Origin: Hydractinia symbiolongicarpus
Lineage: Eukaryota > Cnidaria > Hydrozoa > Anthoathecata > Hydractiniidae
DNA: 64,000 nt
Direction of reading: 5' to 3'
Assembly: GCF_029227915.1 (NCBI RefSeq)
Contig: NC_079882.1
Location: 25,859,001-25,923,000 of the forward strand
Position 1 is the stretch's first letter. Every line of letters begins with the position of its first letter. The notes under the pieces were generated by a model that saw only the letters and a program-made list of their open reading frames with translations, was not told where the DNA came from and ran no database searches. The position numbers and the translations under genes were made by a program. Shown one piece after another: positions 1 through 11,644 of this stretch.

Positions 1-21
1 TTTTTGTTCTGTTTGTGTTAG

Positions 22-3000
22 TGAGGAATGGGAAAAGTGGAAGCAAAACAATTGTCAACCGAATTTTTGGCAGGTAATGTTGTTGGATATGTAACTAAAA
101 CGAAGTGTACTCTTTATCTCCGTTGTGTTATGTACCTCAATTCCTTTATTGGATGTAAAGAAGAATATTGAGCTTAAAAATAGTCTCTCGTTTTTTGAAA
201 TATATAATATAATTCGGATTTCTTTTAGAATGTGTCTCCTGATCCACGTTCTCAATGTGGTCCGTACACACCGCTATCAAGGTATGTAAATTACACATCT
301 GCATTAATTTAGTAATGATGTTTTATTCGCAAAAAAATATAACATATGACTTTTTGTACGAGCTGGCGGTTTTAGTGGTCGCGTGTGTTGTGCGTGCGTG
401 CGTGTGTGTGCGTACCGGTATTAATTCAGAAGCGTTAGGTATGCTAGGATCACATTCTTAAGAAGGGGCCCCATAGAAGACATTAATACGGACATATGAA
501 CTACGAAACAACTAATAAGAGTGAGAAGAAAATAAAGATGAATGGGGAGGCCTAAATGGCATTCAATGCTGTAATGCTATATTTCCATCATTTTGCATGT
601 TTTCGTGTATTAGTGCACTTCATTTCCAATATATGTCATTTTAAGTTCCATAAACATAAAATTTTACCATTTTCTTAGTGCAACCTTAAGCTCTTCTAAT
701 GGAATGAAGTTTAGTGAAGATAATCATGACACAATAGGTGAGGTTAATTATGTTGCTAGAATACGCGCTGTTTAACAAATGAGACAGAAGAACGGAAACG
801 AAAGCAGTTTTCTCTAAACGTTTTTTGTTTGTTTATTTGTTTTTGTTACTTTTTTTGTGTTTTAGGTTTGTTAGTAGTTGGTGAAAATGGCAACATAGCT
901 GCAGGGACGTCAACGAATGGAGCAAAATTTAAAATTTCGGGGTAACTTAATATTTACCTGTGAAACACTGCTCCTGTGTGCATTATAATACGAATCACCA
1001 GAATAAATACTTTGTTCTCTTTATTACAGGCGTGTTGGTGATTCACCCATAGTAGGTGCAGGTGCTTACGTGGATAACGAAGTAGGGGCAGCGTCTGGAA
1101 CAGGTGATGGTGATATCATGATGAGATTTCTACCAAGGTATGCGTTGTGATAAACTTTCAGCTTTTCTGGGTCAACATTTTACTATGCTGATAATATACA
1201 ACTGTCCTTGTGCTATTTAAAAGTTTTCGTTAATATATCGAATGATACATATGTGGTAACAGCTGTGGTAACTTATGGCTAGGTAGTCGTGCTCTATTAC
1301 GTCTCGTTTTTCAACTAAGTGAAAGAAATCTTAAATTAGCTATGTTATTCTATAGTTCGTTTTAGATTTTAAACTAAAATTTTGAACATCTTTTTAGATA
1401 ATTATTTGAGAAAAAGTGAAAGTTGTATATTTTGTGAACATTGTGACGCTAGAGTGAACAAAGGCTAAAATAATACTTTTGAGATTAAGCACGACACGTT
1501 TTTTTTTTTAAATCCATTTTTTATTTCAGCTTTAGTTGCTAGTTAAAGGACTTCCAAAAGATATATTTTTAACTTATTCTTATGTTCTACCTCCTATTAA
1601 GTGTTTGTGTCGATTGACACTTTCATCAATCGACACGCTACAAAAGGACTTGACGATATGTTGATGATGTCTTTCTAGGTTGATGGGAAGCATATTATAA
1701 CGCGTGCTAAGTTATTGATGATGATAGAAAATCTTGTTTAGTTATCAAATCGTGGAGAACATGCGTAATGGTATGACACCAACTGCGGCAGCTGAGGATG
1801 CTTTGCGTAGAATAATCAAATATTACAGCAAGTTTGAAGGTGCATTGATTGCCGTCAATAAAAAGGGAGATTATGGTAAGCAAACCTACTTAGATTCGTA
1901 CTGAGTGACAACATGAAAGAAACTTTCGATACGAAGTTTGTAAGAAACCATCGGAATACCTTATTTTATGAAAGCAATGCGGACATTTTGCCAAATAATA
2001 ACATTAAAAACACCTTAAGAACTGAGTCTTATCAATTTTTCCAGCTTAGAAAATTCCACACAGATTCGGATTTCTTCTTTAAAATATATGTTAAGTATAA
2101 AAATTGTTCAGAACGTAAAAATACAATTTCATTTTCAAAAACCTCGGCCAAAATGCACTCGAAATAAACCCAAAGAATATTAGATACAGTTTTAAGAAGA
2201 GTAATTCGTTAACAATTTAGTATTTTAACAAAACGTTTCAACATATCAGAATATTTTACCAAAATGGATTTAGTGTATAATTGTTGCATTTTTGAAACAT
2301 TTAACCGTGCACGGCATTATGGTGTCAATTCGGGCTTATTTGGATAATAAACTCTCTAATACATGCAGACAATTAAACTACGTACATTCTCTTTGATTAT
2401 GAAAATAGTTCAACAAAATCTGCACTTTTAATAAATTATACTTTAGCCCGTACGTTCTACCGTCAAAACTTTCGAGGTTTCTACTTAAGCGTGAATTATC
2501 GAGAACGGCTGTGTCTCGCTCTTCTCCGTAAGTTCTTATGGCTTCGTTAAGCTCTTGTCTCTTCTTCGTAGAAGCTGGCGAGTAAACATCGTGTAAAGTC
2601 TCTACTATATATTTTGGCCATACATAGGAGGTCTTTTTTTGTTCTTCGATAATATACTTCAGGAAATAATTCATGTAACTGTTTTTATCGGAGTTAAAAT
2701 GCGTGGCAGCTCCTATGACTATGTACGAATCTTCCGACAAGTACATGCTTTCGTATTTTCGAGCTGTCTTTTTCATTACAAAGGACTGGTAGTCTGCGAA
2801 ATATTCTAATTGGAATTTAAACTTTTGACCATTACATAGCCCGTTGACTTGTTTTGATGACGTCACTAAATAATGTCGACAGTCGTTGTTTAGTAGTTGG
2901 TACTCTTGTGTACAATTCTGCATGATTTCGTCGTCATGGTGATGTTTAGCGTTAATAGCGCCATTATTATAATTGTGTGTTAGAAATAGTACAAACGCGG

Positions 3001-5681
3001 TGAAAAAATGTCGAGCTTGACTGTCACCTAAAGAAAACAGCAACATACACGGTTAGTTTTTATAAACTTCCAAGATTCTTCAAACAAAAAGGGATGTATT
3101 TTAGCTGTGTCATCTTTCGACGCTATTCTATTTTGATATCTATTTCAAAGTAGGGATGTCTTCAAACGTAGAAGTCTGTGTTGAAGTGTCATCACACAAA
3201 CGAGTCTTAAGATGAATTCTCTTTTTTTCATGGAGTTATTCTTTTGGAAATACTAATCTGATCATTTTCTGAATGTACAAATTGCTTGGCATATATTTTT
3301 TTAAAATGTGTGCAGTGTGAGGTGCATTCTACGACTATGTGTGGTTTGATGCTTTGAAATCTGTCTTGAATATTCAAGCTTTAATCTGTAATTTATTTTC
3401 CCTCTTTAGTTCATATTACATGGAAGCAACATTGCTTGAGTAATGTTTACTCGATCGAAGAAAAAATATGCAAACTTTTTAAATTGCACAGGCAAAATAA
3501 AAGACAATGGGTTAAATATTAAGATGGCGACTAGAATTTTGTTTAATATATAGAGAAATTCAAAATGAGAACAGGGCTTGGTAATGTATCAGGAACCAAT
3601 TTGAAATAAATAGGAATTGGAACTTTGAACCTCGCCATCTTTGACACCTTGGAACGTAAAGTAGAAAGTACTAACCCAAAAATACTATCTTCTTTGCTTT
3701 ATCAGCAAGAATACTGCATGCGTCCATCATTTCAAATGTTCTAATTTTACATTGTTCATTCATGGGTTTCCATTGCACTCTTTGTGGTGGGAGGTACTTT
3801 CTCATATCAAATGACTTCTCGTGCTGGCAATGATCGTTTGTGCTACCGCACCACCCGCTGGCTTCAGCACAACAGGGTAATTCTGCATCCTGCGCTGCGT
3901 CACAATGTGCAGCCAGCCGTGTGTTGGGTATTGGAAAGTGGATGCCACACCTGAGAGAATGAAAATAACTTTGTATTTACAATTTTGTAAGGAACTTTTG
4001 GAAACTACCTTTGCTTGACACTCAATAGAAGGTAAATAAAATGAAGGCAAACGTTAACTGCTTTTCTCAGTCGTTTTTTATTCTACTTGTGTGCTTGGCA
4101 ATCTTCAGAAAATATTGAGTTTGCTTTTTTTAAAATTCTGACCGTCTGCTGTTGTTGAAAGATGCTGCAGGTACTACGTTTTTACTGAACGTTTTATACT
4201 CGGCGTTTTTACTCGAAATTTTAAACTCGACTCTTTTACTCGACGAATAGTAATGCTCTTAATAACAGCTCTGCTTTTGGTTAAGAAGAAAAAAAAGGAA
4301 ATTATACGTATGTTGCGGAAAGACACAAATAAATAATTTTATTTTCATATAAACCTTCCATCTGTTCTCGTCATGTTCACTGGCAAATTTAGTTTTCTTC
4401 GTATTTCACCGACACTTTCTTGTTTCCATGGAAACACTTGATTATATGAAGTTTTTTCCCATCGACCCTTGATTGCTGTGTTTAGCACATCGTGACAGTA
4501 AACCACAATGTTACAGTTTTTTGAGTATTTTTTGGGCGCATTCACCCTCACGATTTCCTTCTTTTTGTTTACTACATTTTTCTTGGTCAGTGAGTTTTTC
4601 AGGAGTATCACAACGATAAGCGCTGCGATGAATAGCAAAACGTACAAATGTGATTTCTTGACCACAAAATACTTGCTTTGACCTAAAAAAATGTTAGTAA
4701 TGTTAACAATTCGGTTTTAATTCATTTAGCAATATCTTTTTATTGTTTTTTACAGTTTTTAATTTTAAATTCCCTGATAATAATGCCCTTTAAATTCCAA
4801 CCAAGTTTTTGCAACCGAAAATCTAAGTATAACCTTACTCGTACAAAATTTGGCGAAAATGGCGATTTTGACCTGAAAGAGCCAAAGTTCACCGCATTAT
4901 TTATTTTGCTGTCGTCGCCAATATGACATTTCCAATTCATAAGAACACGGCAAAAAAAGGAACACATTGTTTGAAATAGTATCGCCTTGATGTCGTTAAC
5001 AATAGTAGATTAATTAAAGCGAAGGAAAAGTGCCGAGTGTTAAAACAAGCTTTTATGGAGCTTAATCTTTACAGGGTAAACCTCTACCTCTTTTTTTACC
5101 GTAAAATCTTCTGTTGTAACGAATGTTAGCTTCATCACTACTCGTGTCGAATTCCTGCATGTTCAGCGTTTGGTGCGCTGTTCTTGAATTGCTAGAAGTT
5201 AATCAATTTCTTGCTTGAAATTTATTAGTTGCTTTGTTAGTTTGTCTGTTCAGCTTTAATTTTCACGTGTTCTTATTCGAATGCGAAGAATAAATGCTTT
5301 GTTGTTATATGGTGTATCACCATGGAAACTGTGTTTTTACATCTTGGTACGTTATAAAAGCATCACGTGTTTTTTTCTTGGTTTTTATTTGCTTGTTTTA
5401 TAAAACACGTGTTTAATAACAATATTACTTACTAGAAAGGAAATTTTGTGTACAAATTTTTAAGCTTAAGTCCAATGTTTTAATATATGTTTTTGTATTT
5501 TTTAATGAAGCCATCCAATAGTTTTAACATATTTACCACTTGCAACATGGTTAATTTTATGTGAACTAGAATTTTTTTTTCCACAGGTGCAGCCTGCTAT
5601 GGGTGGACATTTGAATATTCAGTTGTAAATCCGATTCTTGGCTCGGTTCACATTGTACAAGTTGAACCGATAAAAAGTTGA
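22..5681 (+). CDS. AGA: Aspartylglucosaminidase (N4-(beta-N-acetylglucosaminyl)-L-asparaginase), 3' part of gene
   Basis: Lysosomal Ntn-hydrolase that cleaves the GlcNAc-asparagine bond in glycoprotein breakdown. Seven exons are in the window: 22-73, 229-281, 679-737, 866-941, 1030-1137, 1742-1875, 5587-5681. All junctions are GT-AG and phases join cleanly. The first exon matches the family's NCQPN(F/Y)W motif. Exon 3 ends in HDTIG, the autoproteolytic site whose Thr becomes the catalytic nucleophile of the beta subunit. Exon 4 has [15 protein letters not shown] and exon 5 [16 protein letters not shown], both highly typical. The last exon ([13 protein letters not shown]...) ends in TGA at 5679. 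The N-terminal part lies left of the window. The 3.7 kb last intron holds another gene on the other strand. No lesion is seen, so the gene appears functional. Identification is by recalled similarity to animal AGA. Confidence 0.95.
2378..5160 (-). CDS. SGNH/PC-esterase-like type II membrane protein, nested in AGA intron
   Basis: Four-exon gene on the minus strand: 5160-5100, 4682-4355, 3950-3676, 3027-2378, giving 437 residues. All junctions are GT-AG and in phase. A short cytosolic N-terminus ([19 protein letters not shown]) precedes one membrane segment at about residues 31-50 ([16 protein letters not shown]), as in Golgi type II proteins. Exon 3 opens with DGRCG and carries a cysteine-rich stretch with [17 protein letters not shown]. 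The exon 3/4 junction rebuilds the nucleophile motif FLGDSQ near residue 222. Near residue 408 there is FDGRTY, where SGNH/PC-esterase proteins normally have D-x-x-H, so the expected catalytic His appears to be Thr. The family includes sugar O-acetyl transferases/esterases and NXPE-like proteins; substrate here is unknown. The gene lies wholly in the last intron of AGA. The first exon is inferred from an ATG, a donor and matching phase. Confidence 0.82.
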
Positions 5682-6024
5682 ACGGACTGAAAACTGACTA
5701 AAATGTATCAAGAAATTGGAAAATAAAAAATAAATGAAAAAAGACTGGAATAATCAGAGTTTTTAGCTAGCATTCTTAATACTTGATATATAAACGAACC
5801 ATTGTATATGGGACTTATAGAGAATATTGTTTCGCTTTTGACGCGAAATACATGTTTTTTATAAGTAAGTGAATCCAGATATGCTTATGCGAAAAACACA
5901 ATCATGCTTACAGTATGCTTTTATGAGAGAAACAAATGCAATAAAATCAGATGATCCCGTTTTTACCTTTCTAAGAAAAGCCACAAAACATATGAGTGAA
6001 ACCCGGGGATTTATTTACGCGATA

Positions 6025-6148
6025 GCAATAAGTACCACCCCATGCAGAGATTACAGAAACCGAAGAGGAAGAAAAACAAGATGGTGATACCGACGATATA
6101 GGCGTATTTGTAAACAACTCTCATCCCAAATCTCCAAAATTTTAATTT
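6025..6148 (+). CDS. Possible terminal coding exon, acidic tail
   Basis: After a possible acceptor at about 6020-6044, one frame reads EITETEEEEKQDGDTDDIG and ends in TAA at 6146-6148 with residues VNNSHPKSPKF before the stop. The strongly acidic, low-complexity tail looks coding, but no upstream exon with matching phase was found, and an overlapping frame is also open. This could be the last exon of an unrecognised gene, a decayed fragment or chance. Confidence 0.2.
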
Positions 6149-6659
6149 AACAAAACTTTATGGTTGTTGCTGCAGCAGCAGTGACGATAACTGGGCATGC
6201 TGTTGTTCTTCGTACTGTCGCACTTGCTGTCCATCGTATTCCCATGGCAATATTTAGGGAACACATTTGTTACACTTAATTTTTATAATGATTTTTCTTT
6301 TGTGGAATGTAAGTTCAAAATATTTATATTCTTTGTCAGCTTATGCGCAAATAAACTGTGATCAATCCAATTTATCTCTCATCTTTAATTCATTTGGTAG
6401 TTTTTTCTTCCTGCGATTCTAACTTACGTATTTTCATTAATTCGAATTCTCCTGAAATCTCCTAAATTTTTGTATGTGCTTTTTCCCACTAATCTTAAAT
6501 ATCCTAAAAAAATTAGTTGCAAAATGAATACCCGTGTATTTTTTGTGTAAGGTTTGTGAGAACTTGTTAGTTTGTCTTTAATTCTGTTCTTTTTTTGTCT
6601 GTTTATCAAAAAAAAATTATATTTTTATTTATTATCAATGGACTGATTGATAATAGAGT

Positions 6660-6825
6660 TAAAATTCAACTAGACACCGCCTAAAATATCAATCCTATTC
6701 TCATGCTAAGCGCTAAGCATAAAGGATAGATTCACACTTTTATAGTCTCGGGCATGACTCGACCGGGGTTTGAACCCAAGACCTCCCGCACTGGAAGCGA
6801 ACGCTCTAACAAAAGGTCATCAGTC
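6660..6825 (-). repeat. tRNA-derived SINE-like element
   Basis: On the minus strand there is an A-box-like TGTTAGAGCG, then about 40 bases later a B box GGTTCAAACCC. This is the spacing of an internal RNA polymerase III promoter. The flanks do not close a tRNA acceptor stem, so this is not a working tRNA; a tRNA-derived SINE head with a short unrelated tail fits better. Confidence 0.5.
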
Positions 6826-7779
6826 GGTATGAACGGGGTTAAAAAATCGTAAATTTAAGCGATCATACATTGAAAAATTTTGAACGGCCTATGTGCTATG
6901 ATGCAAGTTTCAAGTTGCGTTTTTTGGTTAATTTAATTTTGGTAAAATATTGCCAAACGAGTTAAACTGATCCAACATTATATGCAGCAACATGGATGAA
7001 AATACATACCGTTTGTGCGGTCATCCAACTGGCTTCATCCAACTTGCATCTTTAATCGTATCAATGTGACGAAGGCTATGTATGTACCGGTTTAATTAAG
7101 TTCAAATTTTAGATATTTGTTCGTAAGTTGGAAAAAAGTGGTTCCTGTAGCTAGCCTGTTTGTGAGCTAAAATGGTAGCTGCGAGAAGCGATGGGCGTAT
7201 TCTCGTGGATTTTACCACGAATTGTTAAATTTCAGTTGCCAATAAGCTTTTTTTACTTTCCCATCTTGTGAAATGTGTATGGTAGCTTATCGAGGAGGTA
7301 TTGAAATGAGGTATAGGTTATTCAAACATCTTGATCAAGTCATTTTTCTTACCTGATATAAATGAAAATTTGGTTATAGTCATATATAAGAACTTGACTG
7401 GGATTAGTAAAAAAAATGTTTAGAGATTTCGTGCATTCCTTACTGGTGAGAGAGTACCGTTCAAAACGTTTTCTTTAGAACTTTTTGAACTGAAGGAAAT
7501 TCACCTTTGTGAGTTTTGTATTATCACAGCAACTTTCTACAATAAAAAAAAATTATTTATAGCTCAAAGAAAGGTAAAAGTGGGCGACGTACCACGTAAC
7601 TTATTGAAAAAATTAAAGTCTGTCCTTAATAATAGCAGATGTCCTTAATAATAATTTAAAAGAAAAATTCTTAAAGAATACAATTTCTTCATCTATCTAT
7701 TTCTTTTAGCTAAGGATGGAGAGATTAGTTCACGAAAAGAAAGTATTACAGATAGTCAGAGTTTATACTACATAACATC

Positions 7780-8172
7780 ATGTTAAACACTAAACTGAAG
7801 CTAAATTCAAAAGTATCAATTCCAGCCAGCACATCTCTAAACATTCGAAGAAACAACTTTACTGAAAGAGTAGATACACCAGTGTCTCGATTTTCAAGGT
7901 ATTACCGTCATGAAAGGTTACTAATGTTACCGAAATATCGCCAACATAGTACAAACCCACAGCCAAATGATGCACCTATGGTCAATGTTCGACGACGACA
8001 TTTGTCCACGAATTTTTTCAACAAACCATTGTACCCAGACGTTTCCCATGAAGAGACACTTAAGATAAGAAGATATACTAAGTTTGAAAGTACAGGGTTT
8101 CAGGTTGCTAATAAAAATAGAAGGCATCTTGACGTCACGCCAATTGACATTGATGTCATGATAAATAGATGA
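7780..8172 (+). CDS. Basic single-exon protein of unknown family (copy A)
   Basis: ATG-to-TGA frame of 130 residues, rich in Arg and His, without signal peptide or membrane segment. I do not recognise a family. Its reality is supported by a homologous frame on the opposite strand at 17124-17534: about 83 of 130 aligned residues are identical by eye, with no gap, including SLNIRRN, RVDTPV, RFSRYY, HERLLMLP, NVRRRH, TKFE and DVT-IDID. Differences fall mainly in the loops between these blocks. A possible acceptor (TATTACAG, about 35 bases upstream) suggests a separate 5' UTR exon. The frame is intact. It could be a lineage-restricted gene or the surviving ORF of an unknown element. Confidence 0.6.
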   Translation: MLNTKLKLNSKVSIPASTSLNIRRNNFTERVDTPVSRFSRYYRHERLLMLPKYRQHSTNPQPNDAPMVNVRRRHLSTNFFNKPLYPDVSHEETLKIRRYTKFESTGFQVANKNRRHLDVTPIDIDVMINR

Positions 8173-8849
8173 ACAATGCCATTCGCCCTTTGGATTTCTA
8201 TTTGCTATCGTATAGATGTATAATTAATTCTTCGCACATAAAAAAGACTCAAGCTGACCGGTTTCACTTTTTCACTGTATTCATGTTATAATTTAACAAG
8301 ATTTAATATTTGTCAAACATTAGATATTTGAAGTATGTGGTAAATTTTTTCTTTGGGCAGATGGCCCTATCTGACGCATTTACACTACGTAATTCAACAA
8401 TATTTTTTTGTTTCTTAATATTTATTTCCCTAGGTTACTTTTTACAATAATAGAGTTTCCAAGAAAATACGAAATTCAAGTTCCTAGATTTTTCAGGTCT
8501 GTAATCAACCAGGCATCTCCATGTATTTTTCAGAGATATTTACAGGACTCCCTTGCCAACACTTAGAATTTTTTTCTCTTCAAAGAGTGTCAGAGGTATC
8601 TCAAGAATTTATATTTGCTCTGAAATGCATGTTATTTAGAAAAGTAAAGATAGTACATCTTTTACACCGACACACTTGCATAATTCAAATTATGGAATTC
8701 CAAGATTTCTTTTTTTTTTTTAAAAAAATACCTGAAAGTATTTTTGGATTTTTTAGGAAAGCTTTAAAATACCAGCGCTGGATTTATCTTTGTAATGCCG
8801 GAAAAAAAAGTTCAAAGTAAAAAAAAGTGCGAGAAAAAGCGGTGCTACG

Positions 8850-9356
8850 TCAACATGAAATGCGATTTAGCTAGGATATATAAAGGACGAGCGACCCTGT
8901 GGATTTTGTCAAGGGGTAACGTCTAGTCTCTATAATAATAGCCGTCGTCTGTCTGTCTCTGCGCGGACCCCCGCTGAGTTAGAAAATGATGTTGCGGAAA
9001 CACGAAAATCAAAGGCGATATATTTTTATCTACTTTGTTGCGACGGGTAAATATAATGGACGGGCGAACCCGTGAATTTTTCCACGGGCAACGACTAGTC
9101 TCTATAATAACAGCCGTCGTTTGTCTGTCTCTGCGCGGACCCCCCTTTGAGTTATAAAATCATGTTACGGAAACACAAATATCAAATGCGATATATTTTT
9201 ATCCACTTTGCTGAGATGGGTAAATATAAAGGACGGGCGAACCCGTGGAGTTTTTCACGGGCATCTCTATGATAATAGCCGTCGTCTGTCTCTGCGCAAA
9301 ATGGTACCGCAGAATCGAAACACAGGAAATGCGTTATATAAAGGATGCGCGGCTAG
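8850..9356 (+). mobile_element. Head-to-tail array of Helitron-like non-autonomous elements, subfamily A
   Basis: Four units lie in tandem. A 5'-truncated unit ends in CTAG at 8926; the next runs 8927-9098, a third 9099-9263, and a fourth 9264-9356 with an internal deletion. Complete units start TCTCTATAATAATAGCCGTC and end with a GC-rich hairpin (CCCGTG...CACGGG) a few bases before CTAG, followed by T. A 5' TC and a 3' hairpin plus CTAG without inverted repeats is the Helitron signature. There is no coding capacity. Confidence 0.6.
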
Positions 9357-9627
9357 TTTCTATTAGATTTGCGCAATTTGAACTTGATCACTTGCTAATG
9401 TTCAGAGCGATTTCAGATAGATTTCATGAAGATATAAAAGGTCATCCATTAGCCAAAATCATACAGCGCGGTCAAGTTCGTCTGAATTCACTTGTAGGGA
9501 AAAATCATAATGGCCGCGATTGTTTTGGTGTACTTGGCTATATAAATAATAATAAATCGAAGAAAAACCTTGTATATTGCAATAGTATATAGTTTATTTA
9601 TGATATCAATTATTAAAGTTTATAAGC

Positions 9628-10361
9628 ATGGACAATACAAAGGATGTTAGCAATTATAGCTGCGAAGAATGTTCAAAATGGCTAAAAAGTATAGGTCAGT
9701 GTGCCACAGGAAATGTTCAAGAACTGCAGATAAAAATTAGAAAGTTTATGCGATATCCTCGTTTAGTAAAACGTCTAGAAGACAAAGCAAATAAAAATTA
9801 CAAGTTTAGTTGTAGCTTAGATCCCAGAGATATTCCTCCAACTACAGCTAAATGGTGTAAAAAAAGATGAGGATCTGCCACTTATCAATGAAGATATATT
9901 TAAGAACTACTGCAAAATGAAAACATATGGTAGTTTAGGCCAGCAAGAAAAAGCTATTAGAATGTTACAAAGTAGAAAGATAGTAACTTTAGTTGATAAT
10001 TTGTGTACATATGTAAAAGCAATGGTAAAAAAGTCATATGGTACTGAAGCAAGGCCAACAGTGCTTGTTTTTGAAAATGGGTACCCTCAAAAGCTCATTG
10101 CAGTTGTCCAGTTGGTGGAAGTGGCTTATGCTGTCACGTTCTTGCAGTTTTGTTATTTTTAAAACATTTCCACGACACTGGCAATCAAATTTTGGAACTG
10201 ACTGTCACACAACAGTTACAAAAATGGCTATAAAAGTTAAGTCAGCAAATGTAAAAAAGAAAAATGGTAAAGTCGTTCTTAATGCTGCAGATCCAAGTGA
10301 ATCTTATTTTAAAAGAGATGTCACTTCAATTATCTGGCGATTTTTTCTTGGGATTCGATAA
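9628..10361 (+). pseudogene. Decayed SWIM zinc-finger protein of transposon type
   Basis: An open frame from ATG 9628 (MDNTKDVSNYSCEECSKWLK...) looks SAP-like in its first 60 residues. It shifts frame near 9865 and continues as a 200-base open stretch. After another shift near 10095 it reads HCSCPVGGSGLCCHVLAVLL, a SWIM finger (C-x-C...C-x-H). Later in-frame stops and a further frame change (KSANVKKKNGKVVL...SYFKRDV) show decay. SWIM proteins of this layout, often with a YqaJ-type nuclease at the C-terminus, are common in cnidarian genomes and belong to mobile elements; the nuclease part is absent here. A decayed THAP-domain frame lies convergent at 10371-10872, so both may come from one element. 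Confidence 0.55.
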
Positions 10362-10370
10362 GCTCTTTAT

Positions 10371-10872
10371 TTAGTCAGCATTTGCTTTTTCCAATTTTTT
10401 TTTGTATTGTAACTTTGAAGGGTTACGTTTTTTAAAAGAGATATATGTACTAGATTTTGTTAGGGTTCTTCGTGCTTTTAATGAGGATGGAGTATTTATA
10501 TTTTGGTTCATCATATTTCTAGCAGTTTCCAACTTTTGTTTAGCAATTCTTAATCTTTTTTTGTAAAGTTCTGTGGCTGATTTTTTTACCAAGTTATTAG
10601 CATTCTCATATTTCTGTTCAAGCTTTTGGAAATTTCTTTCTGAAACGACAACATCTGGCAAGTCTGTCACTGATAATCTCTTATTGGAGCTCCAGTGTTC
10701 ACAGCAAATGTACCCATTTTCCAGTTAATACCATCTGTTTTTAAAATCTTCCGATATTGCGATTTAAAGATTCTAATCTTAGTAAACGATAAAATTTTAA
10801 AGGTTTCCCATCAATACCCAAAGTTGTATGGTTGTTGAAACACAAGGCTGATGCACAAGACCACCTAACCAT
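10371..10872 (-). pseudogene. Decayed THAP-domain protein
   Basis: From ATG 10872 the minus strand reads MVRWSCASALCFNNHTTLG and continues with GKPLKFYR, the start of a THAP (C2CH) DNA-binding domain. Two frame changes follow: one near 10800 into KIRIFKSQYRKILKTDG and NWKMG, one near 10715 into YICCEHWSSNKRL, which supplies the Cys-x-x-His end of the domain. The last 99 residues (to TAA at 10371) are an intact basic, probably coiled-coil stretch (KLEQKYENANNLVKKSATEL...). The two shifts make the gene non-functional unless short introns are involved, for which I see no good sites. It is convergent with the SWIM relic. Confidence 0.5.
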
Positions 10873-11644
10873 TTTTGTTGTAGTTTTTAGCTAGCTAACG
10901 TTTGTAATGACACCCTCCTGTATCTTCGGAAAGGTCTTCACCAAGTGTTAAACTATACGATTATGCAGCTAAATGTTCATAATAACGTAATAACATAATA
11001 TAAAGCTAGACGTTTTGTTTTTGACTCCATTTGCTTCACTTTAGAAGCCCAACAAACCCCCCATTATGGATTTTTTCCCCACAAGCAAAACCTTAGCGCC
11101 CATTCCTCCGGCCTATGAATTTGGCTAATGGTTAAATCCACTCTTGAAATGTGCTAATTGTTGCTAACGTCAGTACAATCATTTGCCCCCGAATTTATAA
11201 ACCCTTGTGTGACACGATGTAGATTATTTCGGTGTGCACTAGGGAATTTCACTAGCAAATGTTCTATCCACCTGAACTACGCATGCGCAAATATAGCGAT
11301 ATTGTAGCAGGCACGCTGTAGGCTGCAGAGTTTTGACAATTTGCTAAATTTGCAAGGCGGCGAAAAAACGGGCATAATGTCAACAATAGCAGCATCGCAG
11401 GCGAACTGTAGAGTCATTTAAAGAAGCGAAGAAAGGCTTCTCCCCGCAATTATGCAGGAATTTTACTTTACACAATCGTGGCTATCTTACACACTTAAGA
11501 TTCACGATTTGCCAACGCTTAGTTTGCTTCCTACGAACGAGAACAGGTGTTGTTTAATAAGCTGTGCATTCCACTTGAAGAAGAAATTAAATTCAATGCT
11601 ACCACGGACCGGCAAAGAAGAAAATTGATACGTCCTGTGAGAAC

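Noticed and set aside
3802-4050. Minus-strand frame of 82 codons over exon 3 of the SGNH-like gene
   Set aside because: Wrong frame; the phase set by both splice junctions gives the cysteine-rich reading instead.
4740-4967. Minus-strand frame beginning [13 protein letters not shown]
   Set aside because: It lies in intron 1 of the nested SGNH-like gene; the exon at 5160-5100 has a better donor and exact phase, and this frame has no recognisable content.
7927-8127. Antisense open frame overlapping the unknown ORF copy A
   Set aside because: Mirror frame of a better-supported coding sequence; the same kind of shadow appears at 17164-17412 opposite copy B.
8521-8820. 99-codon plus-strand frame rich in Phe
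   Set aside because: Low complexity with poly-F from a T run; no ATG context or motif.
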